Positions 37,271 through 47,516 of a stretch of 64,000 nt of DNA are shown piece after piece. The notes below the pieces were generated by a model. The model searched no databases and had not been told where the DNA came from. It saw only the letters and a program-made list of their open reading frames with translations. Position 1 is the first letter of the stretch, and every line of letters starts with the position of its first letter. This stretch comes from Limonium bicolor (lineage: Eukaryota > Streptophyta > Magnoliopsida > Caryophyllales > Plumbaginaceae). A program made the translations under genes and the position numbers. The stretch spans positions 144,337,485 through 144,401,484 of the forward strand of contig CM041779.1 in assembly GCA_023374045.1 (NCBI GenBank), read 5' to 3'.

Positions 37271-38389
37271 CCCCCAAAAACTTGCAGAATGTGATTTTTA
37301 GGGTTTAAATGATGAGGGATTGATTGGTAATGGTTTTAGAAGTTGTTAAGGCCTTGTTTGGTGATACTTAAAGGTCCTAAGAAGTGTAAACAAGTGTAGG
37401 AAATGAATGGGAAGTAAGGACATAGTTTGACATGAGTGAAACTAAGTATACCGGGATAACGGGGTAAGTACGGGAGTAGAAATTATTTGTGTATCGTATG
37501 AGCATAGTACTAATAACAATGTTGGAAACATTATCAGTGGAACAAGTGTGAACCAAGGAACAAGGGGACACACGGTAAAGCTAACTCCGGTGAAAGGTAT
37601 GATTTTCTCATACCCTGAATGCTAACCGAGTTACGTTGATTTGTGTGCTGTATGCCGGCTAATCAAGACTAAAGCATGAAAACGGTTTATTGCATTTCAA
37701 TGTATGTCTTGCTGTATGTTGTATGAGCTAACCCTTCTTGATTGATTGTGTGGCTTCACCTAGTGCGTAGACCGACTCATAGATGAGTCTTGTTGTTTAG
37801 TGACTCGTAGTAAGAGTCATGTTGTGAACTAACGGGAACGCAGAAACGCACTAAACTAACGAACCAATAAACGATAGCGCAACCAATGAACTCACTAGAA
37901 TGTGAGAGAGTGTACGGGAGTTGTAACCTCCCGATAACGGTAGGAGAATCGAAACGAATAATCCACAAACAATATGTAGTGGGAGTGTATAAGTAACCCC
38001 TATCAGAGGAATTAATGTTGGTGCAAGTCATGAACCATGAGAGTAGTAAAGAATGATGAGGGATCTCTAAACCCCTTAGCAATTAGTTGACCCACTATGA
38101 GAGGACCCGACTAATGTAAGTATTGTCCCGAACATGAGAGTATTCGATACGTTGGGGAAACCCTTAAACCTGAGAATACTAGACGGTGGTAATTCCCTAA
38201 GCTAGTGGAGGTTATCAAGAGAGATACTTCTAGGCTAATCCATGAGATTGTAAGATACTCCGGGAGAGGAGTGTTGGGAATTTGAGTAGTCCGGTAAAAG
38301 CGGACATTAGAGTATTGAGGAGCTAGGTGTATAGCCCTTTGTATTTGTAGGCCCGGTGGCGAGTCTTGTGTATGACTCCGCCCAGAGGT

Positions 38390-38645
38390 CAAAGTAATGA
38401 GTATTGAGTATTGCGTATGTATGAGTAAGGTAATGAGTATTGAGTAAGAAGTGAGTATGAGTATGTAATGAGTACCGAGTAATGAGTAAGTACGAGTAAG
38501 GTAAAGAGTATGGAGTACTGAGTATGTGGGAGTAAGCAATGAATATCGAGCGGTGCATAAGTACTAGTATAGTAGCGAGTATCAAGCAAACACGAGTAAG
38601 TATTGAGTAAGGTAAGGAGTGTAGTGTGAGTAAGGCAACACGTAA
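38390..38645. repeat. Degenerate GAGTA/TGAGTATTGAGTA repeats
   Basis: Dozens of GAGTA units with variable linkers (AATGAGTA, GTATTGAGTA, CGAGTAAGG). This simple-sequence expansion creates spurious Leu/Ser/Thr/Tyr-rich open frames on the other strand. Confidence 0.8.
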
Positions 38646-39235
38646 GTAGGACTAAGTTTGGTGTAAAACTTAAGAACCCGAATGGGAAGGAAGAGAATAT
38701 CCGATTAAACCGGACGAATGAATAACTAACATGAACGGGTGACTGAAAAATTGTCTTCCTTAGTAAGTATTGAACCTTGTATATGTATGTAAGTATTGTT
38801 GAATGTATTGTTGTAGTATTAGTATGTATGTATGCATGTAAAACGAACTCCATGTACATCCAACCCAAAGTAGTCGGCGTACCGCGGTTAGCACGCGGTA
38901 TATGCGAATTTCATATGCAGCAATTTTGCTGAGCCCCTAGGGGCACCGTTTTTATTTTACAGGTATTTGAAGCTGACCGCCGTTCGAGAGTGTAGGACGG
39001 GGCTGCTATGTAAGCATGGGTAGTTTAATTATAGGATTTGTATTTGAATTGTAAGGTGAATTTGGAAGTCCAAGCTGTATCGGTAATTTAAGGATTGTAG
39101 TAGACTCGGTATAGTATTGTATTGGAGTTGTATTTGAATTATGGTTGAGTATGTAATGGGAAGTAATGTATTGTGTAGAGTACTCGGTATATTCAATTCA
39201 TCAGACCGATAGTATGTAGTAGTGTAGTTGGCCTT

Positions 39236-39257
39236 GTTAGTCACGTGGGTGACTAGC
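39236..39257 (+). other. U5 hairpin of the solo LTR
   Basis: GTTAGTCAC, loop GTGG, GTGACTAGC: a 9-bp stem with one imperfect pair, 91 bp before the LTR end. Confidence 0.65.
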
Positions 39258-40371
39258 GGCATTGTACACCCACCGTTGAGTATGTATTATCCGCTGTGAA
39301 GGTAAGTATTTGTACAGTAATGACGGTATTAGCGGTAGGGGTGTTACACCTACACATGATCTAGAATTGGGTGCCATCGTCTTCGACTTGAAGATATGGC
39401 GACACCATTTGTATGGAGTGAATGTGACAATTTATTCAGATCACAAGCGTTATAACCCATAGTTCATACCTTATATTATATCCGTTACAATGTTATTCTA
39501 AGTTGGATTTAATTCCTTGCTATCAGTTGGGACGTCGGCGGCATTATCTTAATTGCCAAGGACAAGGAGGTCATTCGGTTAATTAATTAAGGTAATTGAT
39601 TAATCTGATTTATAAGGAAAAGGGTTTTCTTATTTCTTTTCATTTTCTGATCATGGGTAATCACGTCAGTCTATCGTGAGGAGCGTCTCTCATCGTGGTT
39701 TGAACGAGCGTTCTCCCTCCTCTCTCTCTCCCTCCCCTGCTGAGAATTTTAAAGGCTGCTGCTGCAATCAGATTGGCGATCTTCATTGCGGTGTGGTTCT
39801 CTCTTCGATTTCAGGTTTGTATTGTAGAACCGGGACTCCGTTGTTTTCTTCGTTCTTTTTTCTAGTTTTCTGATTGAGGGTTCTGACTATGTTCGAATCA
39901 GTGGTCGTCGGCTGTGTTCAGATTGGAATTCTACTGCAGAGTAATTCGCCTAGTCCCGATTTCAGGTTTGGTCTGGTCTAGTGTTGTGGCTACTGATTGG
40001 ACTTCCCTTTTTCCTGTTTCTGATTTGGGGTTTTTGACTGTCGGTTCAGTGGCTGTTGATTTGTGCCGGTTGTGACTCTGCGTGGATTGCGCCTACAGTC
40101 TCAGTTTGGTGTCGTTTCTGCTGATTGAGGTAGGTGGCTGCTTGATTCAGTTTGGAAGTTCAGCCATGGGGTATTGTGAGGTTTATTGTCTGATTTGGGT
40201 GCAAATTCTGATCGTTGTGGCTTTTCTAATTGCGGATTTGGAATGGTTAAAAGCCCACGGTCTTCTGTGTTTATGACTGATTTGGTGTGTGTGCTGACTT
40301 GGCAATTCGTATTGTCGATTTGCATTGTTTTTCTGCTCTAATTTGACTTCTGGAAACTGCCGTTTTCACAC

Positions 40372-40682
40372 TGTCTGAACTTCTGTCCGAGCTTTGAAGT
40401 TTGGACAGTGCGTTTTGCTCTTCAGATTTTCAAAGTTCGGGGTATGTCCGAACATCTGTCCGAGGTTTGATGTTCGGACCCTCCGCGTAACTTTTTCTCG
40501 TAACCCGTCCGAACATCGGTCCGAGCGTCGATGTTCGGACATTCTGAAGCCCTCTATCTGATTTAAAATCGACTTGTGTCCGAACATTGATGTCCGGACA
40601 CAAGTTCAGACATTTGGCAAACTCTGGTTTCTGAGTCTCGACTTGCGTCCAAACTTTGACGTTCGGACCCACGTTCGGACAC
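40372..40682. repeat. GTCCGAAC/GTCCGGAC cluster, second copy
   Basis: Same arrangement as 848-1160, with substitutions in both arms. Confidence 0.7.
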
Positions 40683-40857
40683 CCCTCTGTTTTCAGCATA
40701 ACTTCTTCGTTTGAACTCCGATTGGAGCACGGTTTGTGGCATTGGACTCCTCTAAGTCTCTTCTACTGTATTATAAGTGTTTTGGTATGTTTGCATGCAA
40801 GGTTGCTTCTGTTTTGCAAACCTTCTGTTTTGGGACACTTTACTCTATTTCTGAGCC

Positions 40858-42887
40858 TGTGAGCCTCGATTTCAAACCCTATCCCGTGTTGATTAAATTG
40901 ATTGGGATCTAGTCGGGTTTTAGGTCCACTTATAACCTAAGATTAATAACTATGTCATCAAACAATAATTATTAAAACCTAAGCTAGCTCACTGGAACCT
41001 ATTATGAGTCGCCACCTAATTTTTACCTAGATCAAATTAGGAAAGGAGAGTTCGGGTTCAGGGGCCTGATATTCGACTTAATTAGGGTTCAATTACTTTC
41101 ATTACCCCTAGAAGTCGTTTTTCCTCTACTTAGTTTAATTACGGCTTATTACGAGTCGTTTTAACTTAAGTGCGCGAGCTTCTGTTTTTTTTGTGTTTTT
41201 TAGCATTTTTTGACAGAAAATTAAAATAAAATTAAAGATTCCTAAACTAGGGTTTCGGAGGCAGAATTAGGTCAAATTTTGTTTCCGTCTGTGGCTGCGG
41301 ACCTAATGTCCGAACCCACGGACCCTAGTTAACCTATGTGTACATAAAAGTCGAATTGAACAGAAAACACAATTTTGCAACGTCCGGGGCCACGGACAGG
41401 ATGTCCGTGGGCCCGGACATTATTTTAGAAAACCTAAATTTTGAATTTTTAAAAATCCCGCCGCCGTCCGTGGGCGTCCGGGCTTACGGACAGGGAGTCC
41501 GGGACCCCGGACATGACGTCCGTGGGTGCGGACCGCCCTCGGACAGCGGCGTTGAGGCTGTTCCGAAGGTGTTTTTGGCTCAAATTTTATGGGTGTGTAG
41601 CCTGAAAGATGTACAAGACGTTAGTGATTGAAAGTTTTCAATTTGAAATCGAATTTAATGTGAAACTTAACGAACAAGTTAGAAGGCAGAAACACAAACA
41701 AACCTTAATTCAGAAGCAAGGAAAAATCGATTCGGTTAGAAATTTCAACCAGAATTGTATTTTGACCAGAAGGGTTAGAGAATTTGGTTTTTACCCTGTT
41801 TTGATTTCGAAAACTTGTTGTTCCTTCACGTCGGGAATCTCTGAAAGCTTCGTTGGTGGCCGATCCGGTTCGACTTTGACCTGAGCTTCTGACCTCTTCT
41901 TCCTTGTGTTGTTAAGCACGTTTTGGTTCTGTATTTGTGGTGTTTTGATGCTTGGAAGTTCAATGAGAGAAGAAAGAATGTGTTTTTGGTGATTTGGGGA
42001 TGATTTCGATAGAGTTTCGGTGTTGGGAGTGTTGAAAACGTGGGAGGCAAGTAGACGGCTGTGTTTTCTGACTATGGGGATCATCTACCTTGCCCTAGGT
42101 CGTTTTTTGGAAGGCCTTTTATAGAAAGAGCATGGCCAAGTTGATAGAACAAAATTTTTATCTAAAACCTTGATTTTGTGCTCTAAGAGAATCTGATTTT
42201 TTAAAATATGTTGCAAGCCGATAAAAATTATGAACATTTAACTGAAGGTAAAGAATGATTTTTAGGAATTGTGAGAGTTGGAATCGGGTTATTTTGATAA
42301 ATAACCGATTAGATAAAAATCTCACAATCTGGAATCTCCCAAAATTCATAACTTATTATTGGAAAGTCGAAATTACAAAATTCCAACGGCATTAGTCTTT
42401 AAAAATCATCCTCTATCTTGTGTTAAAATTTCATGGCATTTTGTTTTGATTTCGGTATTTTCCAGAGGAGAGAGAAAATTGCAAAAATGATTGAATTTCT
42501 CTTTTAAATTTTGGGATAAGGTTCCAAATAAAATAATTTCAGGTTTATGACTGTGTGTAGTCATGCTAACCATGTGACAATTTTATTTTAATTTTGAAAA
42601 CCCTTTTATTTCTATTTTGAGGTTATTTCATGTGTTAATTATTAAAGAAATTAGCTTATTAAATGCTTAATTTCCAGAATAAATATTATCAGAAAATCAT
42701 GAAATACCTTTCATAATGACTATGATATTTGGAAGTGTTTGGAGATAATGAACAAGTCATATGAAAAATAGAAAATCCCGAGAATGTCCTTGGAAAATCC
42801 TGCATCGGTGCATTTTGACCATTTTGCCCTTTGTAACACGTATGCCTTAGAGACTACTCCGAGGGGGTTGAAATTTTGGGTATAACA
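40858..42887 (+). mobile_element. 2.03-kb solo LTR nested in LTR family 1
   Basis: The insert TGTGAGCCTCG...GGGTATAACA has TG...CA ends and is flanked by GAGCC on both sides (40853-40857 and 42888-42892). Comparison with copy 1 near 1327 gives the uninterrupted site. It has its own GTCCG/CGGAC palindromes (41283-41540). The short open frames inside (41338-41631, 41609-41884 and minus-strand ones) have no recognisable product. Confidence 0.9.
41283..41540. repeat. GTCCG/CGGAC palindrome cluster in the 2.03-kb solo LTR
   Basis: Repeated motifs such as GTCCGTGGGC / CCCACGGAC and GTCCGGGACCCCGGAC form several overlapping inverted repeats. The sequence differs from the 72-bp arrays but shares the GTCCG...CGGAC core. 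Confidence 0.65.
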
Positions 42888-45539
42888 GAGCCGTGAATGG
42901 CTGGTTCGAGCTATTCCGTGGTATACCATGTAGACGTCATTCTGAGTGTGGGTCATTCCCTTTCTGTTCTGTGGGGTTGATGAACCCTTTGGCTCTTTCG
43001 AGTCATTTCTGTGTTGTCGAGAGATCTGTTATGATCTATGGGTCTTCGACCCTTCTGAGTGTGTGCATTGTACTGTGTCCCCTATCTGTTTGTGAACTCT
43101 GCTTACTTCTGAACTAGGAACTCTGGTGTTCCATTCTGTAATTGTTTCAGTAATGCTCTGTTTATTTTGAGAACCACGTTTTGTGCTAACCTCTGCTTCT
43201 CTTCTGTTTTCAATTGTTTTGAGCGACCTCACTGATGACGGCTGCTGCTTACTGGGCATAGTTGTGTGCTCATGAAATACTGAAATACCCCAAACCTTAG
43301 TATATTGTTTAAACACCTAAATATGGAATATTAAGACTAAAAAGAGTCTTAGAAACATTAGTAAACAAATTTAAACAAAAGAAAACACAAAATGTGCTTT
43401 AAGGTCAATAAAGGCCAAAATGTGCTCTAAGCTTGGGATAAGCTTGGTTAAGACCTAATGAGCTTACCAAGACCTTATTTATGTACTAACGAACATATTA
43501 AACCAATTACCAAAGAAAACCAAGCTTGGAAACAAGTTAAAACACAAAATGTGCTTTAAGGAGTCTTAAAGCACATTTTTGAAAAAATTGCCTTGTAAAT
43601 GAGTTTTGAATGGCTAAATGTCCATCATTACTCTTTAATTAATATGTGTACTATATAGCATCACATTTGGAAGTCTATATCAATGGGAAATCAAAAATTT
43701 CACTTCTATGTGCCTTGTTTTTGTGAATAGTGATTTTAATAAGCTAGTTTGTAACATATGTTGTTATAAGTAATTAAATTGACAAACAAAGACTAAATTA
43801 CCCTTGTTATAATAAAGGGGGCCGGTTTTTGTAGTGAGGAGTCACCAAACATGTTAACTTGTTAAGTAAATAAATGTGACTCATAGGTTACTATTTGCTT
43901 TAAGCCATAAATATCTTCTAAAAAAGCAAAACAAACTCACTTACCTCATTCTCTCCTTTCCTTTCTTCATTCTCACGGTTCTAAACTCCTTCTTCAACCT
44001 CTCTTCTTCATTCTCTCACGGTTTGCAATAGTACACACCACCATCTCCATCTTTGATCTCTTGTAAAATCAAGCTCACTTATCCAAATCAAATTCTGAGA
44101 CCACCATTCTCTTCCTCTCATCAAGCTCTCCAACCTTATCCTTTCAAAATCTCAAGAGTTCCATTTTGGTGCCAAGAGGAATCTCCATGGAAGGAGCTTG
44201 AGCTTACCTTTCTACATATTCTTGTTCTCCTTTGCTTCATGGTAAGGAATCTCAAAGAAAAATCAAGTCTCCTTCATGTTTTTGTGTCCACCGAAAATCA
44301 CCTCTTCATGGTGTTTTCTTTTGCCTTGTTCTAGCTTCATTTCATTCATTCATGGACTAGGTGGAGTCCTCCCTTGTTAGACATTCAAACTCTCTTCAAA
44401 GACCAAGGTAAAACAACTACATTAATGTTTTTGAAATAATGTAAACCTAGGGTTTACAATGAGGTGAAGCTTAAAGCTTGAATACTCATTATGTTATTTG
44501 TATAATGTTTAGTAGTTGACAAGGAACCAAATACCTTACCGATTTTACAAGGAAACAAGAAAGAAGTTGGTGTGGAAAAGAGGTAAATATACTAACCTAA
44601 TGTGGTTTAAAGTCTTAGGAGAAATGAGCTTGCATTTCCTATGAAAATGATCTAAGGAGCCAATGAGAAGTGACTTAGAAGAATGCTCTCAATAGCTTAG
44701 TAAAAGGCATATGTGTGTTGAGTGTATTTGCAGGTCAAAGGCAAATATATTGTGGAAATTCAGTGTTTATGATTTATGCACCTTAAGGGCCTAAGAGCCA
44801 TGTTATTTAAGGGCCTAAGTGCCATGCAATTTAAATTATGCACTATATTGTGATGTAGTGCAATATGTGTAAAGTTTGTGTATAAGAAAGTGCTTGATGG
44901 ATTTTTAGTGTTCTTGGTTGCTTGTTGGTGAAAACAATATGTTTTGGTTTAGTAATGTTCTAGGAGAACCTATGTCGAAATTTAGGTAATAAACAAGAAG
45001 TTCTAAGAGTTTAAAATGAGTTTGATAAGTTAAGAAGTGTTTAGAATGGTTTGGTGCTTTCCTTGGGAAAGAAGCATGCATTAAGGTGTTTTAAGATGTG
45101 AGAAGGGCTTAGGCAATGTACTAGAGGATTTTATAATGCAAGGAATGTTTTGGGATGCACTAGAGTCATTTGGACTTGTGTTAGGATTTAGGCAAACTTT
45201 GGTGAACAAGGAGAAAGTGTAAACTTGAAAAAGGATTTCAAGAATGACATAAGGAGTTAGTGGTGAGAAATGATGCTTAGGAGATGATGTTAAAATGAGG
45301 AGAAAGCATTTTGGGGTAGTAGTTATCATAGGTATGAAACACCATTGGGAAAACTAAGGAGGAAATAACATAAGTGTTAGGAATTTCGGTATGAAATGAG
45401 TAAGTGTTTAAGGTGATAGATAATGAGTTTCATGGATGTTGTATGTGAATATAAGTGTACCAAAAGTTGTTTGGAAACATTAAGAGGCCTTAGGAGAAGT
45501 TTGGTGAAGATTTGACAAAGTTTGGGTAAGTTTAGAGGA

Positions 45540-45940
45540 CGTCCGACCCAGGGGTCCGACCCAAGTTTGGGTCGGACAGCCCTGTTAGACGTCAGGAAAT
45601 TGTTCTGGAATGGTCCGACCCAGAAGGTTGGGTCGGACAGGAGTCGGACGGTCATGTTGGCAAGGCGGAAAAGGTTCTGTAATGGTCCGACCCAGTCGAG
45701 TGAGTCGGATGGGGGTCGGACGGGCATGTTTTGTAGGCGGTAAAGGTTCTGTAATGGTCCGACCCAGTCGAGTGAGTCGGACGTGGGTCGGACATGTATG
45801 TTCTGAGGTCGATAAATTCTCTGGAATGGTCCGACCCAGAAGGTTGGGTCGGACATGGGTCGGACAAGCTAGGTTTTTCCAAACCCGAAAATCACTGGAA
45901 GTGTCCGACCCAGTTGTGGGTCGGACGGTGGGTCGGACAG
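45540..45940. repeat. 72-bp hairpin array in D LTR (six units)
   Basis: Units start GTCCGACCCA near 45540, 45612, 45684, 45756, 45828 and 45902. Each pairs with TGGGTCGGAC or a close variant, then a second GGTCGGAC. The unit length is the same as in B, C and the solo LTR, but the stem is GTCCGACCCA/TGGGTCGGAC instead of GGTCCGGGAC/GTCCCGGACC. Confidence 0.9.
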
Positions 45941-47185
45941 ACCAAAAACTTATAAAGAAAAAAACAGAAAAGAATGTGACTTATGTAATTAACCCTAGGG
46001 TATAATGAAGGTAACCTAGAGTTAGTTGGACATTAAAAACATGTCATACTATCATGTTAAACATTTAGTAAGTTGAAGTTAAATAAATAATTAACCGACG
46101 TTATTAATCATGTATATGAGTGACCTACGGAGGGAATCAATCGAGGCAAGGACCAAGGTATGGTTTTCTTGCAGTCTGTTGCCTACTGGTTTACACCGGC
46201 TTGTGTGTTGTATGTTTTTCTGTGTGTTTATGACGTTATAAGATCTAAACATGTAATGAGTTTACAGTTGTTCATATTATTGTGATGTTATGATGTGACT
46301 CATTTCCCTTGTGTGTGTCTAACATGACTTACCACCTATTGTGTATTGGTTTTTAAGTTCCACTATGAACTTCTAACAAGTGTTAACTGGGAAGTGAGGA
46401 ATCCGGTTGTCCGGTCATGCATGTAAGTTAAGAGTAGATATCTGAATCAGATTCGACTCTTATGTTGTTAAGATTGTTCTCCTTAATTTGGCGTTCGATC
46501 TCCCGCTAGCTTCCTCCAAAGCTTACCTATTCTGACTTATGATCAGTTTAGTGGGAACATGTGTTTGTGTGGTGTGTTCGGGTCACCATATCCGAACCAT
46601 CTGTGACTTAAGTTACTCGTTCGATTAACAGAACGGTAATGAGTGTGTGTAACGAGCTTAACATGAGGGTGAATCATTCTCTAGGCTCTTATGTTATTTG
46701 ACCTTCGTGGTTTGTTATTGTGGAACGAAGATCCACTGTGTATGTGGTGTTGTGCTATGCACTATTGATGCTATGCCACATAATATGTTATGTTATGTTA
46801 TGTATAAAATGAATGCCATGTTATCATGACAATTAGTTGCGCGTATCCCGGTAGCCGATGGGCTGCGCGTTAACCATACCAGCCAAGGGTTGCTGACCCC
46901 CTCGGGGGCTCCATATTTTTACTGCAGATGAGGATCGAGGAGGCAGAGTGGCTGTAGGTTCTAGGCTGCAGTTGTATGCTGGTTTATTTTGGATGTTGAG
47001 CCCGGGATGCGCCTGTGCTCCCGTGGCATTATATTTTGGTTCCGTTAAAATTACTATGGCGGTATATTGACAGTTTACAGTGAAGGAATGTAAGTAATAC
47101 TCGGTATTGTATATGATATTTATGGTTTAGTTTTATGCTCGGGAGTCTGATCATCAGACCGGTACACTTGTATTTATTCTGCCTT

Positions 47186-47207
47186 GTCAACCACGTGGGT
47201 GGTTGAC
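47186..47207 (+). other. U5 hairpin of element D LTR
   Basis: GTCAACCAC, loop GTGG, GTGGTTGAC: a perfect 9-bp stem 92 bp before the LTR end. Relative to C, two stem pairs differ on both arms. Confidence 0.75.
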
Positions 47208-47304
47208 GGCGTTGTAGCACCGAAGCGTTAGTTATTGTTTAGTTATTTATTCCCGCTGCGATTTCATTTAGTTGTTATGTGCGTAGTAGGGGTGTTACAA
47301 AAAG

Positions 47305-47332
47305 TGGTATCAGAGCGAAGTGTCGCTCTGAT
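47305..47332 (+). other. Primer binding site and overlapping hairpin, element D
   Basis: TGGTATCAGAGC (47305-47316) matches the complement of initiator-Met tRNA. ATCAGAGCGA (47309-47318) and TCGCTCTGAT (47323-47332) make a perfect 10-bp stem with a 4-base loop that buries most of the primer site. Confidence 0.85.
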
Positions 47333-47504
47333 GACTAGAATACCGAGCTTAGGAATATACCGAGTTAGGAAACCTAACTACAGTTACCTAAGTGATCAGT
47401 TATGGAAAGGTTAACCACTAACCAAGTGTGGAGATACCTTGTTGTCGGGAAACGTTTCAACCGTTGGAACCGATAAGTGTGTATGCGTAATGCTATTAAT
47501 GTTC

Positions 47505-47510
47505 ATGTGA
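47505..47510 (+). promoter_or_regulatory. Start-stop mini-uORF before gag of element D
   Basis: ATGTGA lies six bases before the gag ATG. All four gag copies have it; in C it is ATGTAA (30742-30747), so the start-stop arrangement persists although the stop codon differs. The following TTCAG just before the gag ATG also resembles a 3' splice site. Confidence 0.5.
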
Positions 47511-47516
47511 ATTCAG

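Larger units (their letters stand above)
34965..39348 (+). mobile_element. 4.38-kb solo LTR with target-site duplication
   Basis: TGAAATACCCCGAAC...GGGGTGTTACA, flanked on both sides by CCTAC (34960-34964 and 39349-39353), interrupts the RNase H frame of C. No internal region is present, so this is a solo LTR left by LTR-LTR recombination. It carries AG|GTAA sites at 35884, 36057 and 36256, a hairpin array at 37089-37270, GAGTA-rich repeats and the U5 hairpin. Open frames on its minus strand (for example 38111-38539, 38389-38868) are products of the GAGTA-type repeats. Confidence 0.95.
33299..39447 (+). pseudogene. pol: pol of element C, split by a solo LTR and truncated
   Basis: It follows the conserved acceptor AATTAG|GCGCTG. 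The protease active site is DSRAS instead of DSGAS (near 33418), with a stop soon after (33541). Reverse transcriptase continues (33592-34095; 34153-34964), with FIDDIL near 34420 and a TAG at 34094. RNase H is interrupted by the solo LTR at 34965-39348, resumes at 39349-39447 and ends where LTR family 1 starts. Integrase is missing. Confidence 0.9.
39448..43280 (+). mobile_element. LTR family 1, copy 2, with nested solo LTR
   Basis: It begins near 39448 (CGTTATAACCC, inferred from where C's RNase H frame ends) and matches window positions 1-1703 through 39519-40857 and 42893-43273. The last 330 bp of the LTR are missing because element D's LTR starts at 43281. An intervening GAAATAC (43274-43280) looks like a partial copy of D's LTR start. 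Its inverted-repeat cluster is at 40372-40682. Confidence 0.8.
43281..47299 (+). mobile_element. 5' LTR of element D (4.02 kb)
   Basis: It starts TGAAATACCCCAAACC, identical to the 3' LTR start at 53713, and ends GGGGTGTTACA, five bases before the primer site. Inside are AG|GTAA sites at 44241, 44407 and 44582, the array of six hairpins (45540-45940), the GGTATGGTTTTCTTGCAG motif (46157-46174), and the U5 hairpin (47186-47207). Over the 550 bp present in both LTRs the differences are almost all one- to three-base deletions in the 3' copy, with next to no substitutions, so D inserted recently. The open frames at 44053-44334 and 45377-46005 are leader and repeat sequence. Confidence 0.95.

Noticed and set aside
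38389..38868. 159-codon minus-strand frame in the solo LTR
   Set aside because: It is the reverse of GAGTA-type simple repeats, giving Leu/Thr/Tyr/Ser-rich runs.
45540..45940. CRISPR-like array
   Set aside because: The regular 72-bp spacing is eye-catching, but the intervening sequence is itself repeated, the unit is palindromic throughout, and the setting is a plant LTR.
45377..46005. Overlapping frames on both strands at the D hairpin array
   Set aside because: They only reflect the 72-bp unit (a multiple of three), which keeps frames open.
47305..47332. A tRNA gene
   Set aside because: Only the complement of a tRNA 3' end is present; no cloverleaf can be formed around it.
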